NCBI GenBank assembly: GCA_024644045.1
Contig: JAHELT010000026.1
Location: 1-39,976, forward strand
Reading direction: 5' to 3'
Origin: Chromatiales bacterium
Lineage (GTDB): Bacteria > Pseudomonadota > Gammaproteobacteria > JAHELT01
DNA length: 39,976 bases
In this document: positions 18,550 through 27,779 of the stretch, in pieces
How the letters are laid out: the number at the start of each line of letters is the position of its first letter
Position numbering within the stretch: the stretch's first letter is position 1
Made by a program: the position numbers and the translations under genes
Notes under the pieces: model-generated
The model's input: the letters and a program-made list of their open reading frames with translations, nothing else
Database searches by the model: none
What the model was told of the DNA's origin: nothing

Positions 18550-19664
18550 GCTTCGATGCCTACGCGCTGGCGACCCCCGGCGCGCGCAGGCTGCAACCCT
18601 ACGAGCCCGGCAAGCCGCTGGAGCAGCTGGAACGCGAGTACGGCATCACCGACGCCGTGAAGCTCGCTTCCAACGAGAATCCACTGGGGCCGAGCCCGAT
18701 GGCGCAGCGGGCGCTGGAAGCCGTGCTGCAGGGGGTGAACTACTACCCCGATCAGCATGCCCTGGTGCAGCGTCTCGGCGAACGCCACGGTGTTGCCGGC
18801 TCTGCGGTGACCCTGGGTAACGGCTCCAACGACGTGCTGGATCTGGTGGCCCGCGCCTTTCTCCTGCCCGGCTGCAATGCGGTCTTCTCCGAGCATGGCT
18901 TCGCGGTGTACTGGCTGGCGACGCTGGCGTGCAGCGCCGAGCCGAAGGTCGTGCCGGCGCTGCCCTCCTCGCATGCGGAGATGCCTTACGGTCATGACCT
19001 GCCTGCCATGCTCGCGAGCATCGATGCACGGACCCGGGTCGTGTTCCTCGCCAACCCGAACAACCCGACGGGCACCTGGGTCGAGCGTCCCGAGCTCGAG
19101 GCGTTTCTCGACGCCGTGCCCGAACACGCCATCGTCGTGCTGGACGAGGCCTACATCGAGTATGTCGATCTCGCGGCGTTTCCCGATGGTACGGCCTGGC
19201 TGAGCCGCTACCCCAATCTGGTCGTGACGCGAACCTTCTCCAAGATCTACGGGCTGGCGGGCGTGCGCTGCGGGTACGCGCTGTCGAGCGAGCCCGTTGC
19301 GGACCTCCTCAGCCGCATGCGGCATCCTTTCAACGTGAACAATCTCGCGCTTGCCGCCGCATCGGCCGCGCTCGATGACGCCGGGTTCGTCGCCCACAGT
19401 GCGGCGACTAACCGGGCCGGCCTGGCACAGCTTCGCGGGGCGTGCCAGAGCATGGGCCTCGAGGTCATTCCCTCGATCGCGAATTTCGTGTGCGTGGACG
19501 TCGGTCGGCCCGCGGCGCCGGTCTACGAAGGCCTGCTGCAGCGCGGGGTCATCGTACGGCCGGTGGCGAACTACGGGCTGCCCGATCATCTGCGCATCAC
19601 CGTGGGCCGTGCCGAAGACAACGAGCGGGTGATCGACGCGCTCGCCAGCGTGCTGCGGGCGTGA
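18546..19664 (+). CDS. hisC: Histidinol-phosphate aminotransferase HisC (HisC2 type)
   Basis: Class I/II PLP aminotransferase of 372 aa. Substrate-end motif KLASNENPLGPSP (39-51), the ANPNNPTG loop (169-176), the DEAYIEY helix (200-206), the PLP lysine Lys233 in TFSKIYGLAG, and the C-terminal LRITVG with the phosphate-binding Arg are all present. In this aromatic cluster the enzyme may act in histidine synthesis and also transaminate phenylpyruvate and 4-hydroxyphenylpyruvate or prephenate, as proposed for Pseudomonas hisC2; which of these dominates cannot be read from sequence. The ATG overlaps the pheA stop (ATGA) and its own stop overlaps the tyrA start. Confidence 0.95.
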   Translation: MSFDAYALATPGARRLQPYEPGKPLEQLEREYGITDAVKLASNENPLGPSPMAQRALEAVLQGVNYYPDQHALVQRLGERHGVAGSAVTLGNGSNDVLDLVARAFLLPGCNAVFSEHGFAVYWLATLACSAEPKVVPALPSSHAEMPYGHDLPAMLASIDARTRVVFLANPNNPTGTWVERPELEAFLDAVPEHAIVVLDEAYIEYVDLAAFPDGTAWLSRYPNLVVTRTFSKIYGLAGVRCGYALSSEPVADLLSRMRHPFNVNNLALAAASAALDDAGFVAHSAATNRAGLAQLRGACQSMGLEVIPSIANFVCVDVGRPAAPVYEGLLQRGVIVRPVANYGLPDHLRITVGRAEDNERVIDALASVLRA

Positions 19665-20533
19665 GCGAACGGCTGACCATCATCGGCGTGGGCCTGATCG
19701 GCGGGTCTTTTGCACTGGCCCTGAAAGCCGCCGGCTACCCCGGCGAGATCGTCGGCTGCGGGCGCCGCGAGGCGGCGCTGCGCCGCGCCGTCGATCTGGG
19801 CGCGATCGACCGCTGGAGCACCGATTGTGCTGCCGCGGTTGCGGGCGCCGACATCGTGTTTCTCGCGGTACCCATGCTGGCGATGCGCCCGCTGCTGGAG
19901 CAGCTGGCGGACGCGCTGCCGCGCGAGGCTATCGTCACCGATGCCGGCAGCAGCAAGGGCAGCTTCGTGCGCGACGCGGCGGTCCTGGGTAACCCGCGGC
20001 GTGTGGTGCCGGGGCACCCGATCGCGGGCACCGAGCGCAGTGGCGTGGAAGCGGCGTTCGCGACCCTGTTCGTCGAGCATCGCGTGATTCTCACCCCTAC
20101 CCGGGAAACCGGCGAGGAGGCCGTGCGCCGTGTCACCCAGCTCTGGGAGATGACCGGCGCGATCGTCGAGACCACCGACGTCGCGACCCACGATCGGCTG
20201 CTGGCGGCGACCAGTCACCTGCCGCACCTGCTGGCGTTCGGCCTGGTTGCCACGCTGGCCGACATGCGCGAGCAGGACGACATCTTCCGCTACGCCGCCG
20301 GCGGGTTTCGCGACTTTACCCGTATCGCCTCCAGCGACCCGCTGATGTGGCGGGACGTGTGCATCGCCAACCGCGATGCGGTGCTCGAGGTGCTGGTTCG
20401 CTACCAGGTCGACCTGCAGCAGCTCACCGAACTGGTCCGACAGAGCGACGGCGACGGTCTGCTGGCACTGTTTCAGCGCGCCAAGCGCGCCCGCGATGCG
20501 CACCTCGGCGACCCGGGCAGCGACGGGCGATGA
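19661..20533 (+). CDS. tyrA: Prephenate/arogenate dehydrogenase TyrA
   Basis: NAD(P)-dependent dehydrogenase of the tyrosine branch, 290 aa. The Rossmann loop IIGVGLIGGS is at residues 7-16, and the catalytic-site GHPIAGTERSG and the DATHDRLLAATSHLPH-like helix follow. No mutase or ACT domain is fused. In Pseudomonas this gene is fused to aroA; here the two are separate, but the stop of tyrA overlaps the aroA ATG by 4 bases. The GTG start at 19661 is set by the overlap with hisC and by the immediate start of the Rossmann fold. Confidence 0.95.
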   Translation: MSERLTIIGVGLIGGSFALALKAAGYPGEIVGCGRREAALRRAVDLGAIDRWSTDCAAAVAGADIVFLAVPMLAMRPLLEQLADALPREAIVTDAGSSKGSFVRDAAVLGNPRRVVPGHPIAGTERSGVEAAFATLFVEHRVILTPTRETGEEAVRRVTQLWEMTGAIVETTDVATHDRLLAATSHLPHLLAFGLVATLADMREQDDIFRYAAGGFRDFTRIASSDPLMWRDVCIANRDAVLEVLVRYQVDLQQLTELVRQSDGDGLLALFQRAKRARDAHLGDPGSDGR

Positions 20534-21834
20534 GCTCGCTGGTGGTCGATCCCGGTGCGCGCCTGCGCGGCGAGCTGCGGGTCCCCGGCGACAAATCGAT
20601 CTCACACCGGGCGGTGATGCTGGGTGCGCTCGCCGACTCGCCGACCCGCGTCGAGGGCTTTCTTCGCGGGGAGGACAGCCTGCACACCTTGCAGGCCTTT
20701 ACCGGCATGGGCGTGCAGACGCGCTGGGAGGACGACGAGACGCTGCACATCGATGGTGTCGGCGTCGACGGGCTGTGCGCGCCCGGCAGCGCCATCTACC
20801 TGGGCAACTCGGGCACCGCGATGCGCCTGATGACCGGCCTGCTGGCCGCGCAGCCGTTCGCGAGCGACCTCGGCGGCGATGCCTCGTTGAACACGCGTCC
20901 GATGCGCCGGGTCGCCGATCCGCTGCGCGAGATGGGTGCCTCGATCACCCTCCAGGGTGACGGCACGCCACCGGTGCACATAGAGCCGGTTGCAGGCCTG
21001 AGCGCGCTGCGCTACCGCCTGCCGGTGGCCAGCGCGCAGGTGAAGTCCGCGCTGCTGCTGGCAGGCCTGTATGCGGACGGTGAAACGGTGATCGAGGAGC
21101 CGGCGCCAACCCGCGATCACACCGAACGCATGTTGCGCACCTTCGGTTACGCCATTGCGACGTGCGGCAGTGAGGTGACGCTGCGCGGTGGCGGACGGCT
21201 GAGCGGGCAGAGCATTCGAGTGCCCGCGGATATCTCCTCGGCTGCGTTTTTCATGGTCGCGGCCAGCATCGCAGAGGATGCCGATCTGCTTCTGCGTGAC
21301 GTGGGCGTCAACCCCACCCGCGACGGCGTGCTCTCAATCCTGCGGCTGATGGGCGCGCACATCGAGGTGCTCAATGCGCGCCACTGGGGCGCGGAACCGG
21401 TCGCTGACCTGCGCGTGCGCAGTGCCGGGCTGCACGGCATCGACATTCCGGCCGAGCTGGTGCCGCTGGCGATCGACGAGTTTCCGGTGTTGCTGGTGGC
21501 GGCAGCCTGCGCGTCCGGGGTCACGCGGCTGCGCGGCGCCGCCGAGCTGCGCGTCAAGGAAAGCGACCGTATCGGCGCCATGGCCGACGCGCTCCAGGCG
21601 CTGGGGGCTAGCGCCGAGCCCCACGCCGACGGGATGACGGTGCGCGGCGGGCCTCTGCGTGGCGGGTCGGTGCAGTCGCGCGGCGATCACCGTATCGGCA
21701 TGGCGATGGCGGTCGCCGCCACCGCGGCGAGCGGGCCGGTCACGATAACCGACAGCGACAACATCGCGACCTCCTATCCCGGTTTTGTGGCGCAGGCGGC
21801 GGCGCTCGGGATGCGCTTACAGGAGACTGCGTGA
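20530..21834 (+). CDS. aroA: 3-phosphoshikimate 1-carboxyvinyltransferase (EPSP synthase), class II type
   Basis: Joins shikimate-3-phosphate and PEP to EPSP, the sixth step of the shikimate pathway. The 434-aa protein has all four motifs used to define class II EPSP synthases: GDKS (20-23, with the active Lys22), SAQVK (168-172), RDHTE (195-199) and NPTR (261-264). The PEP-site loop is LGNSGTAMRL (91-100), keeping Gly95, where the highly glyphosate-tolerant CP4 enzyme has Ala. The catalytic IDEFP and the RVKESDR stretch are also present. Class II enzymes are often less glyphosate-sensitive; how much here is not predictable. The ATG overlaps the tyrA stop, and the stop overlaps the cmk GTG. 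Confidence 0.97.
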   Translation: MSSLVVDPGARLRGELRVPGDKSISHRAVMLGALADSPTRVEGFLRGEDSLHTLQAFTGMGVQTRWEDDETLHIDGVGVDGLCAPGSAIYLGNSGTAMRLMTGLLAAQPFASDLGGDASLNTRPMRRVADPLREMGASITLQGDGTPPVHIEPVAGLSALRYRLPVASAQVKSALLLAGLYADGETVIEEPAPTRDHTERMLRTFGYAIATCGSEVTLRGGGRLSGQSIRVPADISSAAFFMVAASIAEDADLLLRDVGVNPTRDGVLSILRLMGAHIEVLNARHWGAEPVADLRVRSAGLHGIDIPAELVPLAIDEFPVLLVAAACASGVTRLRGAAELRVKESDRIGAMADALQALGASAEPHADGMTVRGGPLRGGSVQSRGDHRIGMAMAVAATAASGPVTITDSDNIATSYPGFVAQAAALGMRLQETA

Positions 21835-22523
21835 ACGCCGCGGTGCCGGTGATCGCCATCGACGGGCCAAGCGGCTCGGGTAAAGGGACCATCGCGCTGG
21901 GCGTGGCGTCGCGGCTGCAGTTCCACCTGCTGGACAGCGGCGCGCTGTACCGCCTGGTCGCCCATGCGGCGCGGCGCGACGGCATCGCCGAGGACGACGA
22001 GACGGCCCTGGCGGCGCTGGTCCGGCGCCTGGCCATCGAGTTCCGAGGCCGGGCGGATGCGGTGAGCGTGCACCTGGACGGGGCGGACGTCACCCTCGCC
22101 ATCCGCGATGAGGCCTGTGGCATGGCCGCGTCAAAGATCGCCGGCCTCGCCGCGGTGCGCAGCGCGCTGCTGGCGTTCCAGCGCGGCTTCCGCCGGGCTC
22201 CGGGACTGGTGGCGGACGGCCGCGACATGGGAACGGTGGTTTTTCCCGATGCCGGGTTGAAAATTTTTTTGACCGCGAGCGCCGAAGAACGCGCTCAGAG
22301 GCGCTATAAGCAGTTGAAAGATAAAGGGTTCGATGTTAATCTGCGCGCCCTTTTACGGGAGATCGAAGCGCGCGATCTGCAAGACACCCAGCGCCCGGTC
22401 GCGCCGCTGGTTGCGGCGGCCGATGCGGTGGTGCTGGACTCCACGGCTCTCACCATCGATCAGGTGCAGGATCGGGTGCTCGAGCTTGCCGCGCAACGGC
22501 TGATATCGGCGAGCGGCCGATAG
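21831..22523 (+). CDS. cmk: Cytidylate kinase
   Basis: Phosphorylates CMP and dCMP with ATP. The 230-aa protein begins with the P-loop GPSGSGKGT (12-20), followed by LDSGALYR (substrate site), DGRDMGTVVFP, and the lid region RYKQLKDKGFDV with REIEARD. The length fits the long proteobacterial form with the CMP-binding insert. GTG start at 21831 in a 4-base overlap with aroA. The 3' half is more AT-rich around 22255-22345, where a promoter for rpsA may sit, as in E. coli. Confidence 0.97.
   Translation: MNAAVPVIAIDGPSGSGKGTIALGVASRLQFHLLDSGALYRLVAHAARRDGIAEDDETALAALVRRLAIEFRGRADAVSVHLDGADVTLAIRDEACGMAASKIAGLAAVRSALLAFQRGFRRAPGLVADGRDMGTVVFPDAGLKIFLTASAEERAQRRYKQLKDKGFDVNLRALLREIEARDLQDTQRPVAPLVAAADAVVLDSTALTIDQVQDRVLELAAQRLISASGR
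22314..22342 (+). promoter_or_regulatory. Possible rpsA promoter inside cmk
   Basis: TTGAAA (22314-22319) and TAATCT (22337-22342) with a 17-base spacer. The -35 box is five of six, the -10 box three of six. E. coli rpsA is also served by promoters within or near cmk. The base composition here is partly dictated by the conserved Cmk protein sequence, so the match may be incidental. Confidence 0.3.
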
Positions 22524-22630
22524 CAGCGCACACACCGGTCGCAGGGATTGCCCGGGACGTTTAATGATCGCAGGTGCGCAGGGTGGCGTGCCGCGTTACA
22601 ACAGCAGTTTTTTGCAGGTCTTTACTCATA

Positions 22631-24322
22631 ATGTCTGAATCTTTTGCCGAGCTGTTCGAAAACAGCGTCGCTAACACCAACATGAAACCCGGTGCCATTC
22701 TGATGGGCACCGTGATGGAGATAAACGACGACTATGTGGTCGTCAACGCCGGCCTCAAGTCTGAAGGCGTCATTCCCACCGCCCAGTTCGTCAACGAGTC
22801 CGGCGACGTCGAAGTCGGCGTCGGCGACACCATCGAGGTGGCGCTGGACACGGTCGAGGACGGCTTCGGGGAAACCCGGCTGTCGCGGGAAAAAGCCAAG
22901 CGCGCACGTGCCTGGGCTCAGCTCGAGGAGGCCCAGCAGGCCGACGAGGTGGTCACCGGCATCATCACCGGAAAAGTCAAAGGCGGGTTCACGGTAGACA
23001 TCAGCGACATCCGCGCGTTCCTGCCGGGCTCGCTGGTCGATGTGCGCCCGGTGCGCGACACCAGCTACCTCGAAGGCAAGGAGCTGGAGTTCAAGGTCAT
23101 CAAGCTCGATCAGCGGCGTAACAATGTGGTGGTATCGCGCCGCGCGGTGGTCGAGTCGGAGTACAGCGCCGAGCGCGAGGCGCTGCTGGAGAGCCTGCAG
23201 GAAGGCCAGGAAATCAAGGGCATCGTCAAGAACCTCACCGACTACGGTGCGTTTCTCGACCTCGGCGGGATCGACGGCCTGCTGCACATCACCGACATGG
23301 CGTGGAAACGCGTGAAGCATCCTTCCGAGGTTGTCGAAGTCGGCCAGGAAGTGAAGATCAAGGTGCTCAAGTTCGACCGCGAGCGCAATCGCGTCTCGCT
23401 CGGGCTGAAGCAGCTGGGCGAAGACCCGTGGGTGGATATCGCGCGCCGTTACCCGGAAGGCTCGCGCATGTTCGGCAAGGTGACCAACATCGCCGACTAC
23501 GGCTGCTTCGTGGAGATCGAGGAGGGTGTCGAAGGCCTGGTGCACGTTTCCGAGATGGACTGGACCAACCGCAACGTGAACCCGAGCAAGGTGGTGCAGC
23601 TCGGCGACGAGGTCGAGGTCATGATCCTCGACATCGACGAGGAGCGGCGGCGCATCTCGCTCGGTATCAAGCAGTGTCAGCCAAACCCCTGGGAAGAGTT
23701 TTCCGTCAACCACAAGAAGAACGACAAGGTGCACGGCACCATCAAATCGATCACCGACTTCGGCATCTTCATCGGGCTGGACGGCGGTATCGACGGCCTC
23801 ATTCACCTGTCCGATCTGTCCTGGAACGAGACCGGCGAGAACATCGTCAAGGGCTACAAGCGCGGCCAGGAGCTGGAGGCCGTGGTGCTGTCCGTGGACC
23901 CGGAGCGCGAGCGGATCTCGCTCGGCGTGAAGCAGCTCGACAAGGATCCGTTCGCCAACTTCGTTGCCGATACGTCGAAGGGCCAGGTGGTCCGGGGCGT
24001 GGTGACGGCGGTCGACCCGAAGGGCGCGACCATCGATCTGGGCGATGGCGTCGAGGGGCTGCTGCGCGCGACCGAGCTCTCGCGCGACCGTGTAGAGGAT
24101 GCCCGCACCGTGCTCAAGGAAGGCGCGGACATCGAAGCCAAGTTCATCGGCATGGACCGCAAGAACCGCATCATCCACCTGTCGATCAAGGCCAAGGAAT
24201 CCGACGAGGAGGCTCAAGCGCTGAGTGACTACACCCGCACGACGGCTACAAGTGCGCCCACGCTGGGTGATATCATGAAAGAGCAAATGGCAGGCACCGG
24301 TGAAGAGGAAGACGGCTCGTAA
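22631..24322 (+). CDS. rpsA: 30S ribosomal protein S1
   Basis: Brings mRNAs to the 30S subunit, above all those with structured or weak leaders. The 563-aa protein has six S1 OB-fold repeats (about 20-87, 105-170, 190-258, 275-345, 362-432 and 449-518), with the typical G.V..I.DYG.F.....G..GL.H motifs best seen in repeats 3-5; E. coli S1 has 557 aa. The ATG at 22631 is preceded by no clear Shine-Dalgarno sequence, which agrees with the E. coli gene, where translation depends on leader structure and is repressed by free S1. ihfB follows after 94 bases. Confidence 0.98.
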   Translation: MSESFAELFENSVANTNMKPGAILMGTVMEINDDYVVVNAGLKSEGVIPTAQFVNESGDVEVGVGDTIEVALDTVEDGFGETRLSREKAKRARAWAQLEEAQQADEVVTGIITGKVKGGFTVDISDIRAFLPGSLVDVRPVRDTSYLEGKELEFKVIKLDQRRNNVVVSRRAVVESEYSAEREALLESLQEGQEIKGIVKNLTDYGAFLDLGGIDGLLHITDMAWKRVKHPSEVVEVGQEVKIKVLKFDRERNRVSLGLKQLGEDPWVDIARRYPEGSRMFGKVTNIADYGCFVEIEEGVEGLVHVSEMDWTNRNVNPSKVVQLGDEVEVMILDIDEERRRISLGIKQCQPNPWEEFSVNHKKNDKVHGTIKSITDFGIFIGLDGGIDGLIHLSDLSWNETGENIVKGYKRGQELEAVVLSVDPERERISLGVKQLDKDPFANFVADTSKGQVVRGVVTAVDPKGATIDLGDGVEGLLRATELSRDRVEDARTVLKEGADIEAKFIGMDRKNRIIHLSIKAKESDEEAQALSDYTRTTATSAPTLGDIMKEQMAGTGEEEDGS

Positions 24323-24416
24323 CGGCGGCCGAGATGTCTGTAAAGCAAGAGGTCGGCGGGCCGTACGGCAACGCCGGCTCGTGCGCAGCGGACAACCGAC
24401 CTGACCTCCAGTAACG

Positions 24417-24716
24417 ATGACTAAATCCGAACTCATCGATTCGTTGGCAAGAAAACAGAGTCATCTGGCGTGCAAAGACGTGGAGCTTGCGGTCAAGGGA
24501 TTGTTGGAGCGGATGAGTCAGTGCCTGTCCAACGGCGACCGCATCGAAATACGCGGCTTCGGCAGCTTCAGTCTGCACTTTCGCCCGCCGCGTACCGGAC
24601 GCAACCCGAAAACCGGCACCTCCGTCGTGTTGCGCGGCAAGTTCGTGCCGCACTTCAAGCCGGGCAAGGAGTTGCGCGAGCGGGTCAATCAGCACAACGC
24701 CACACCGAAAATCTGA
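24417..24716 (+). CDS. ihfB: Integration host factor subunit beta
   Basis: Beta subunit of IHF, the heterodimer that bends DNA sharply at specific sites. The 99-aa protein is nearly colinear with E. coli IhfB: MTKSELID at the start, [13 protein letters not shown] at the body, then the DNA-contacting arm [10 protein letters not shown] and the C-terminal [11 protein letters not shown]. The arm Pro that intercalates is in RNPKTG. Gene order rpsA-ihfB-lapA is the common one. In the leader, AGGTCGG (24350-24356) and CCGACCT (24396-24402) could pair, but I cannot point to an IHF site. Confidence 0.97.
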   Translation: MTKSELIDSLARKQSHLACKDVELAVKGLLERMSQCLSNGDRIEIRGFGSFSLHFRPPRTGRNPKTGTSVVLRGKFVPHFKPGKELRERVNQHNATPKI

Positions 24717-24767
24717 GTCCAGCCGGATGCGGTACCGCGCCGGCTGGCATAACGCGGCGTAGCCATC

Positions 24768-25061
24768 ATGCTTAAATGGTTGTTGGTCATTGTGGTGGCT
24801 GTGATTGCAGCCCTGGTGCTGGCATTCGGCTACCTCAACACCGAGCCCGTGCAGCTGGATCTTTACTTTCGATCGCTGGAGCTGCCGATTTCGCTCGCGG
24901 TGGTTGCCGCGTTCGCGATCGGTGTGCTGATCAGCGTCATCGTCTACCTGCCGCGCGTGTTTCTGCGCAATCGCAAGATCGCGCGCCTGGAGCGTCGACT
25001 CCGGCAATCCACGGAGGAGCTCGCCGAGTTACGCCGCGTGCCGATGAAGGACGTCGAGTAG
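24768..25061 (+). CDS. lapA: Lipopolysaccharide assembly protein LapA
   Basis: Small inner-membrane protein (97 aa) with two transmembrane helices (about 4-24 and 41-63) and a cytoplasmic C-terminal coiled coil (about 65-90). The NTEPVQLDL and FAIGVL segments identify the LapA/YciS family. It works with LapB in adjusting LPS synthesis through FtsH control of LpxC. Its TAG stop shares a base with the GTG of lapB, so the two are coupled. Confidence 0.94.
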   Translation: MLKWLLVIVVAVIAALVLAFGYLNTEPVQLDLYFRSLELPISLAVVAAFAIGVLISVIVYLPRVFLRNRKIARLERRLRQSTEELAELRRVPMKDVE

Positions 25062-26221
25062 TGATCGAGCTGCTGTGGTTCCTGCTGCCGGTCGCGGCGG
25101 CCAGCGGCTGGTGGCTGGGCCGGCGCTCGGGCGGGCCCGGGCAGCTGCGCGTGGCGTACTCGCCGGAGTACTTCAAAGGCCTCAATTTCCTGCTCAACGA
25201 GCAGCAGGACGAAGCGCTGGAAGTGTTTCTGCGCATGGCCGAGGTCGACTCGGAGGTGGTGGAAACGCATCTGGCGCTGGGCAATCTGTTCCGGCGGCGT
25301 GGCGAAGTAGACCGCGCCATCCGCATCCATCAGAACCTGATGGCGCGGCCCAACCTGGGTCGCCAGGAGCGCGCGCACGCCATTTTCGAGCTGGCGCGGG
25401 ACTACATGAAGGCGGGGTTGCTGGACCGCAGCGAAAAACTGTTTCGCGAGCTGCTCGACTCGGGACTGGAAACCGACGAGGCACTGCGCAACCTGCTCGA
25501 CATCTACGAGCGTGAAAAGGAATGGACCAACGCCGTGGCGGTGGCGCAGAAGCTGCCGCGCAAGGGCAGCAATACTTCGGCGGAACTGATCGCGCATTAC
25601 TACTGCGAGCTCGGCGAGCTCGCGCTGCAGAAAGGCGACGAAGCCGAGGCGCAGCGGCTGGCCAAGAAAGCCTCCGAGGCCGATTCCGACTGCAGCCGCG
25701 CGAGCATGCTGGAGGCAAGGCTCGCGACGGCACAGGGCAAACACCGCGTCGCGGTCCGTTGCTACCGGCGCATCGAGCAGCATGACCCGGAGCTGCTGCC
25801 CGAGGTCATCGAACCGCTGCTCGACAGCATGCTGCTGGAAGACGACCGGGCAGCAGTGCTGAGCTACGTCGAGGAGCTGCGCGACCGGCACAACAGCTTC
25901 ACCGTGGTCCGCGCAGTCACCGATCTGCTGCGCAAGCTCGACGGCGACGAGGCGGCGCGCCGCTTCTTTCGCGAGCAGCTGCTGAAACGTCCGTCGTTGC
26001 GCGGGTTGCGCGAATGGGTGCGTGCCGAGTACGAGCGCCAGGCGGACAAACCGCGGGAGGACGCGCAGGTCGTGCTCGATCTGCTCAACCGGGTGGTCGA
26101 CTCCAAACCCAGCTATCACTGTAAGCAATGCGGTTTCAAGGGACAGATGCTGCACTGGCAGTGCCCCGGTTGCCGCACCTGGAACAGCGTCAAACCGATC
26201 ATCGGCGTCGAGGGCGAGTGA
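25061..26221 (+). CDS. lapB: Lipopolysaccharide assembly protein LapB
   Basis: Inner-membrane TPR protein that guides LpxC to FtsH and so balances LPS against phospholipid. The 386-aa protein has an N-terminal membrane helix (about 3-19), the [20 protein letters not shown] start of the TPR array (about 38 onward, to about 330) and a C-terminal rubredoxin-like zinc or iron site with Cys354, Cys357, Cys368 and Cys371 (HCKQCG and WQCPGC). All family hallmarks are intact. GTG start at 25061, overlapping lapA by one base; its stop overlaps the pyrF GTG by 3 bases. Confidence 0.96.
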   Translation: MIELLWFLLPVAAASGWWLGRRSGGPGQLRVAYSPEYFKGLNFLLNEQQDEALEVFLRMAEVDSEVVETHLALGNLFRRRGEVDRAIRIHQNLMARPNLGRQERAHAIFELARDYMKAGLLDRSEKLFRELLDSGLETDEALRNLLDIYEREKEWTNAVAVAQKLPRKGSNTSAELIAHYYCELGELALQKGDEAEAQRLAKKASEADSDCSRASMLEARLATAQGKHRVAVRCYRRIEQHDPELLPEVIEPLLDSMLLEDDRAAVLSYVEELRDRHNSFTVVRAVTDLLRKLDGDEAARRFFREQLLKRPSLRGLREWVRAEYERQADKPREDAQVVLDLLNRVVDSKPSYHCKQCGFKGQMLHWQCPGCRTWNSVKPIIGVEGE

Positions 26222-26937
26222 ACGCGGCGCGGTCAGCGCCGCGCGTGATCGTGGCACTGGATTACCCCGCGGCCGAACCGGCGCTGCATTTCGCAGACAC
26301 CGTCACGCCTGAGCTCTGCCGACTCAAGGTGGGCAAGGAGCTCTTCACCCGGGCGGGCCCCGGCGTGGTTGCCGAGCTGGTCAAGCATGGCTTCGACGTG
26401 TTTCTGGACCTCAAGTTTCACGATATCCCGAACACGGTCGCCGGTGCGGTACGCGCGGCCGCGGACCTCGGGGTGTGGATGCTCAACGTGCACGCGCTGG
26501 GAGGTCCGCAGATGCTGCAGGCGGCGGCCGAGGCGCGCTCCGCAGGTTCCAGCGATGTCCTGTTGATCGGCGTCACCGTGCTGACCAGCCTGGACGACAA
26601 GCAACTGCGCGCCGTCGGCCTCGATACGTCGACAGAGGCGCTGGTGCATCGCCTGGCCGCGCTGTGCGCAGCGCAGGGACTCGACGGCGTCGTCTGTTCT
26701 GCGCGAGAAGTCGAGGCGCTGCGCAAGGCGATGCCCGCGCCGTTCGTGTACGTCACGCCGGGCATTCGCCCGGGCGGCGCGAGTGCCGACGATCAACGCC
26801 GCATCATGACGCCGGGTGATGCGGTGCGCGCGGGTGCGAGCTACCTCGTGATCGGCAGACCGGTAACGCAGTCCGACGATCCTTGTCGGACGTTGCTGAC
26901 AATCAATGAAGAAATCGCCGACGTCTCGCCGCACTGA
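26218..26937 (+). CDS. pyrF: Orotidine 5'-phosphate decarboxylase
   Basis: Last step of UMP synthesis. The 239-aa TIM barrel has the catalytic [10 protein letters not shown] (Asp-x-Lys-x-x-Asp), VTVLTSL, TPGIRP and IGRPVT with the phosphate-binding Arg. Start GTG 26218 in overlap with the lapB stop (GTGA). The lapAB-pyrF order is standard for Gammaproteobacteria. 140 bases follow to the next gene. Confidence 0.97.
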   Translation: MNAARSAPRVIVALDYPAAEPALHFADTVTPELCRLKVGKELFTRAGPGVVAELVKHGFDVFLDLKFHDIPNTVAGAVRAAADLGVWMLNVHALGGPQMLQAAAEARSAGSSDVLLIGVTVLTSLDDKQLRAVGLDTSTEALVHRLAALCAAQGLDGVVCSAREVEALRKAMPAPFVYVTPGIRPGGASADDQRRIMTPGDAVRAGASYLVIGRPVTQSDDPCRTLLTINEEIADVSPH

Positions 26938-27077
26938 CCTTTGTTAACCTGGTCACGGGCAAGAAGCCCCGCGGCGAACCTCCGCTGGCGATGACGGCAC
27001 GCGATACGCCTGCGCGCGCCGGTTTTCGCCTGCGGTGCGTCCGCCGCGCCGATACTGCGTCACACAAGGAGGTCAAC

Positions 27078-27341
27078 ATGCAGCTCAAATCCCTGATCGC
27101 CGGCATTGCCCTGTCGCTGCTTTCGCTGTTCGCCTGGGCGACCGAGATGGTCAACATCAATACGGCCGATGCGGTAACGCTTGCCCGCACCCTGCTGGGG
27201 GTCGGCCCCAACAAGGCCGCGGCGATCGTGAACTACCGCGACACCAACGGACCGTTCGCGACGGTCGATTCGCTCAGCCGGGTGCAGGGCATCGGCCAGC
27301 GCACGGTGGACATCAACCGCGAGCGGATCACGGTGGACTAG
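27078..27341 (+). CDS. ComEA-like secreted helix-hairpin-helix protein
   Basis: 87 aa: a signal peptide (about 1-22, ending FAWA before TEMVNIN) followed by a single ComEA-type DNA-binding domain with two helix-hairpin-helix motifs (LLGVGPNKAAAIV and VQGIGQRTVDI). Such short proteins bind double-stranded DNA in the periplasm and, in some species, help pull DNA in during natural transformation. The perfect AAGGAGGT at 27066-27073 with four bases to the ATG at 27078 fixes the start and suggests strong translation. The presence of type IV pilus-linked genes in the window fits an uptake role, but small ComEA proteins are widespread and this stays inference. Confidence 0.9.
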   Translation: MQLKSLIAGIALSLLSLFAWATEMVNINTADAVTLARTLLGVGPNKAAAIVNYRDTNGPFATVDSLSRVQGIGQRTVDINRERITVD

Positions 27342-27363
27342 CAAAAGGGGGTTCAGCAATAAA

Positions 27364-27388
27364 CGGCGGGCCCGCCATGGGCCCGCCG
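27364..27388 (+). terminator. Stem-loop after the comEA-like gene
   Basis: CGGCGGGCCC (27364-27373) and GGGCCCGCCG (27379-27388) form a perfect 10-bp stem with a 5-base loop, 22 bases after the stop codon. No T-run follows on the plus strand, so this is a strong hairpin but an imperfect intrinsic terminator. On the minus strand the hairpin is followed by TTTATT. Confidence 0.5.
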
Positions 27389-27779
27389 CACCGGCCGGTG
27401 CAGGGGCGAAACAGTTGAGGGCAATAGATAATTGCACTGCGCCGCGCGAGCGGATCGAATTTGACACGGAGTGCTCAGACAGCGGCTTGGTGGGATCGAG
27501 CAGCGCGTCGATGAAAACGTCGAGATCGTCGAACTCCACCGGCAGGTCGAGGATGTCGCTTTTCAGCTCGTCCGCCGGACAAACCCGCCGCAGTCGACCG
27601 TTCATGCTTCTGCATGCGGGATTTCGAAACAGGCCGCGCCATGACCGGTGTGGTTGTGAAGCGATCGCCCGAGGTCCAGATTTCCCGGACTCTCTCTGTT
27701 CTGCCCGTCTTCAGGGATACAGGGAAGCAGGGGATCAGCGAGTTGGCGAACTGCGGGAAGCTCGCCCTGCTGTGAGAGC
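27389..27779. other. 391-bp region without a confident gene; possible gene relic on the minus strand
   Basis: Between the comEA-like gene and tRNA-Leu. On the minus strand, an open frame from an ATG at 27605 runs leftward; its first about 60 codons (to about 27420) have protein-like composition, with a Leu/Asp-rich stretch (DLPVEFDDLDVFIDALLD), but from about 27415 the frame passes through the hairpin and antisense through the comEA-like gene. No ribosome binding site is seen. I read it as a possible fragment of a lost gene, unrecognised, or chance. No further hairpin, tRNA or repeat is seen. Confidence 0.35.

Noticed and set aside
22622-24436. 604-codon open frame on the minus strand across rpsA
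   Set aside because: Antisense shadow of the repeated S1 domains; the real gene on the plus strand is beyond doubt.
27060-27605. Full 181-codon minus-strand frame over the comEA-like gene
   Set aside because: Most of it is antisense to a gene with a perfect ribosome binding site and clear HhH motifs; only the first about 60 codons are kept as a possible relic.
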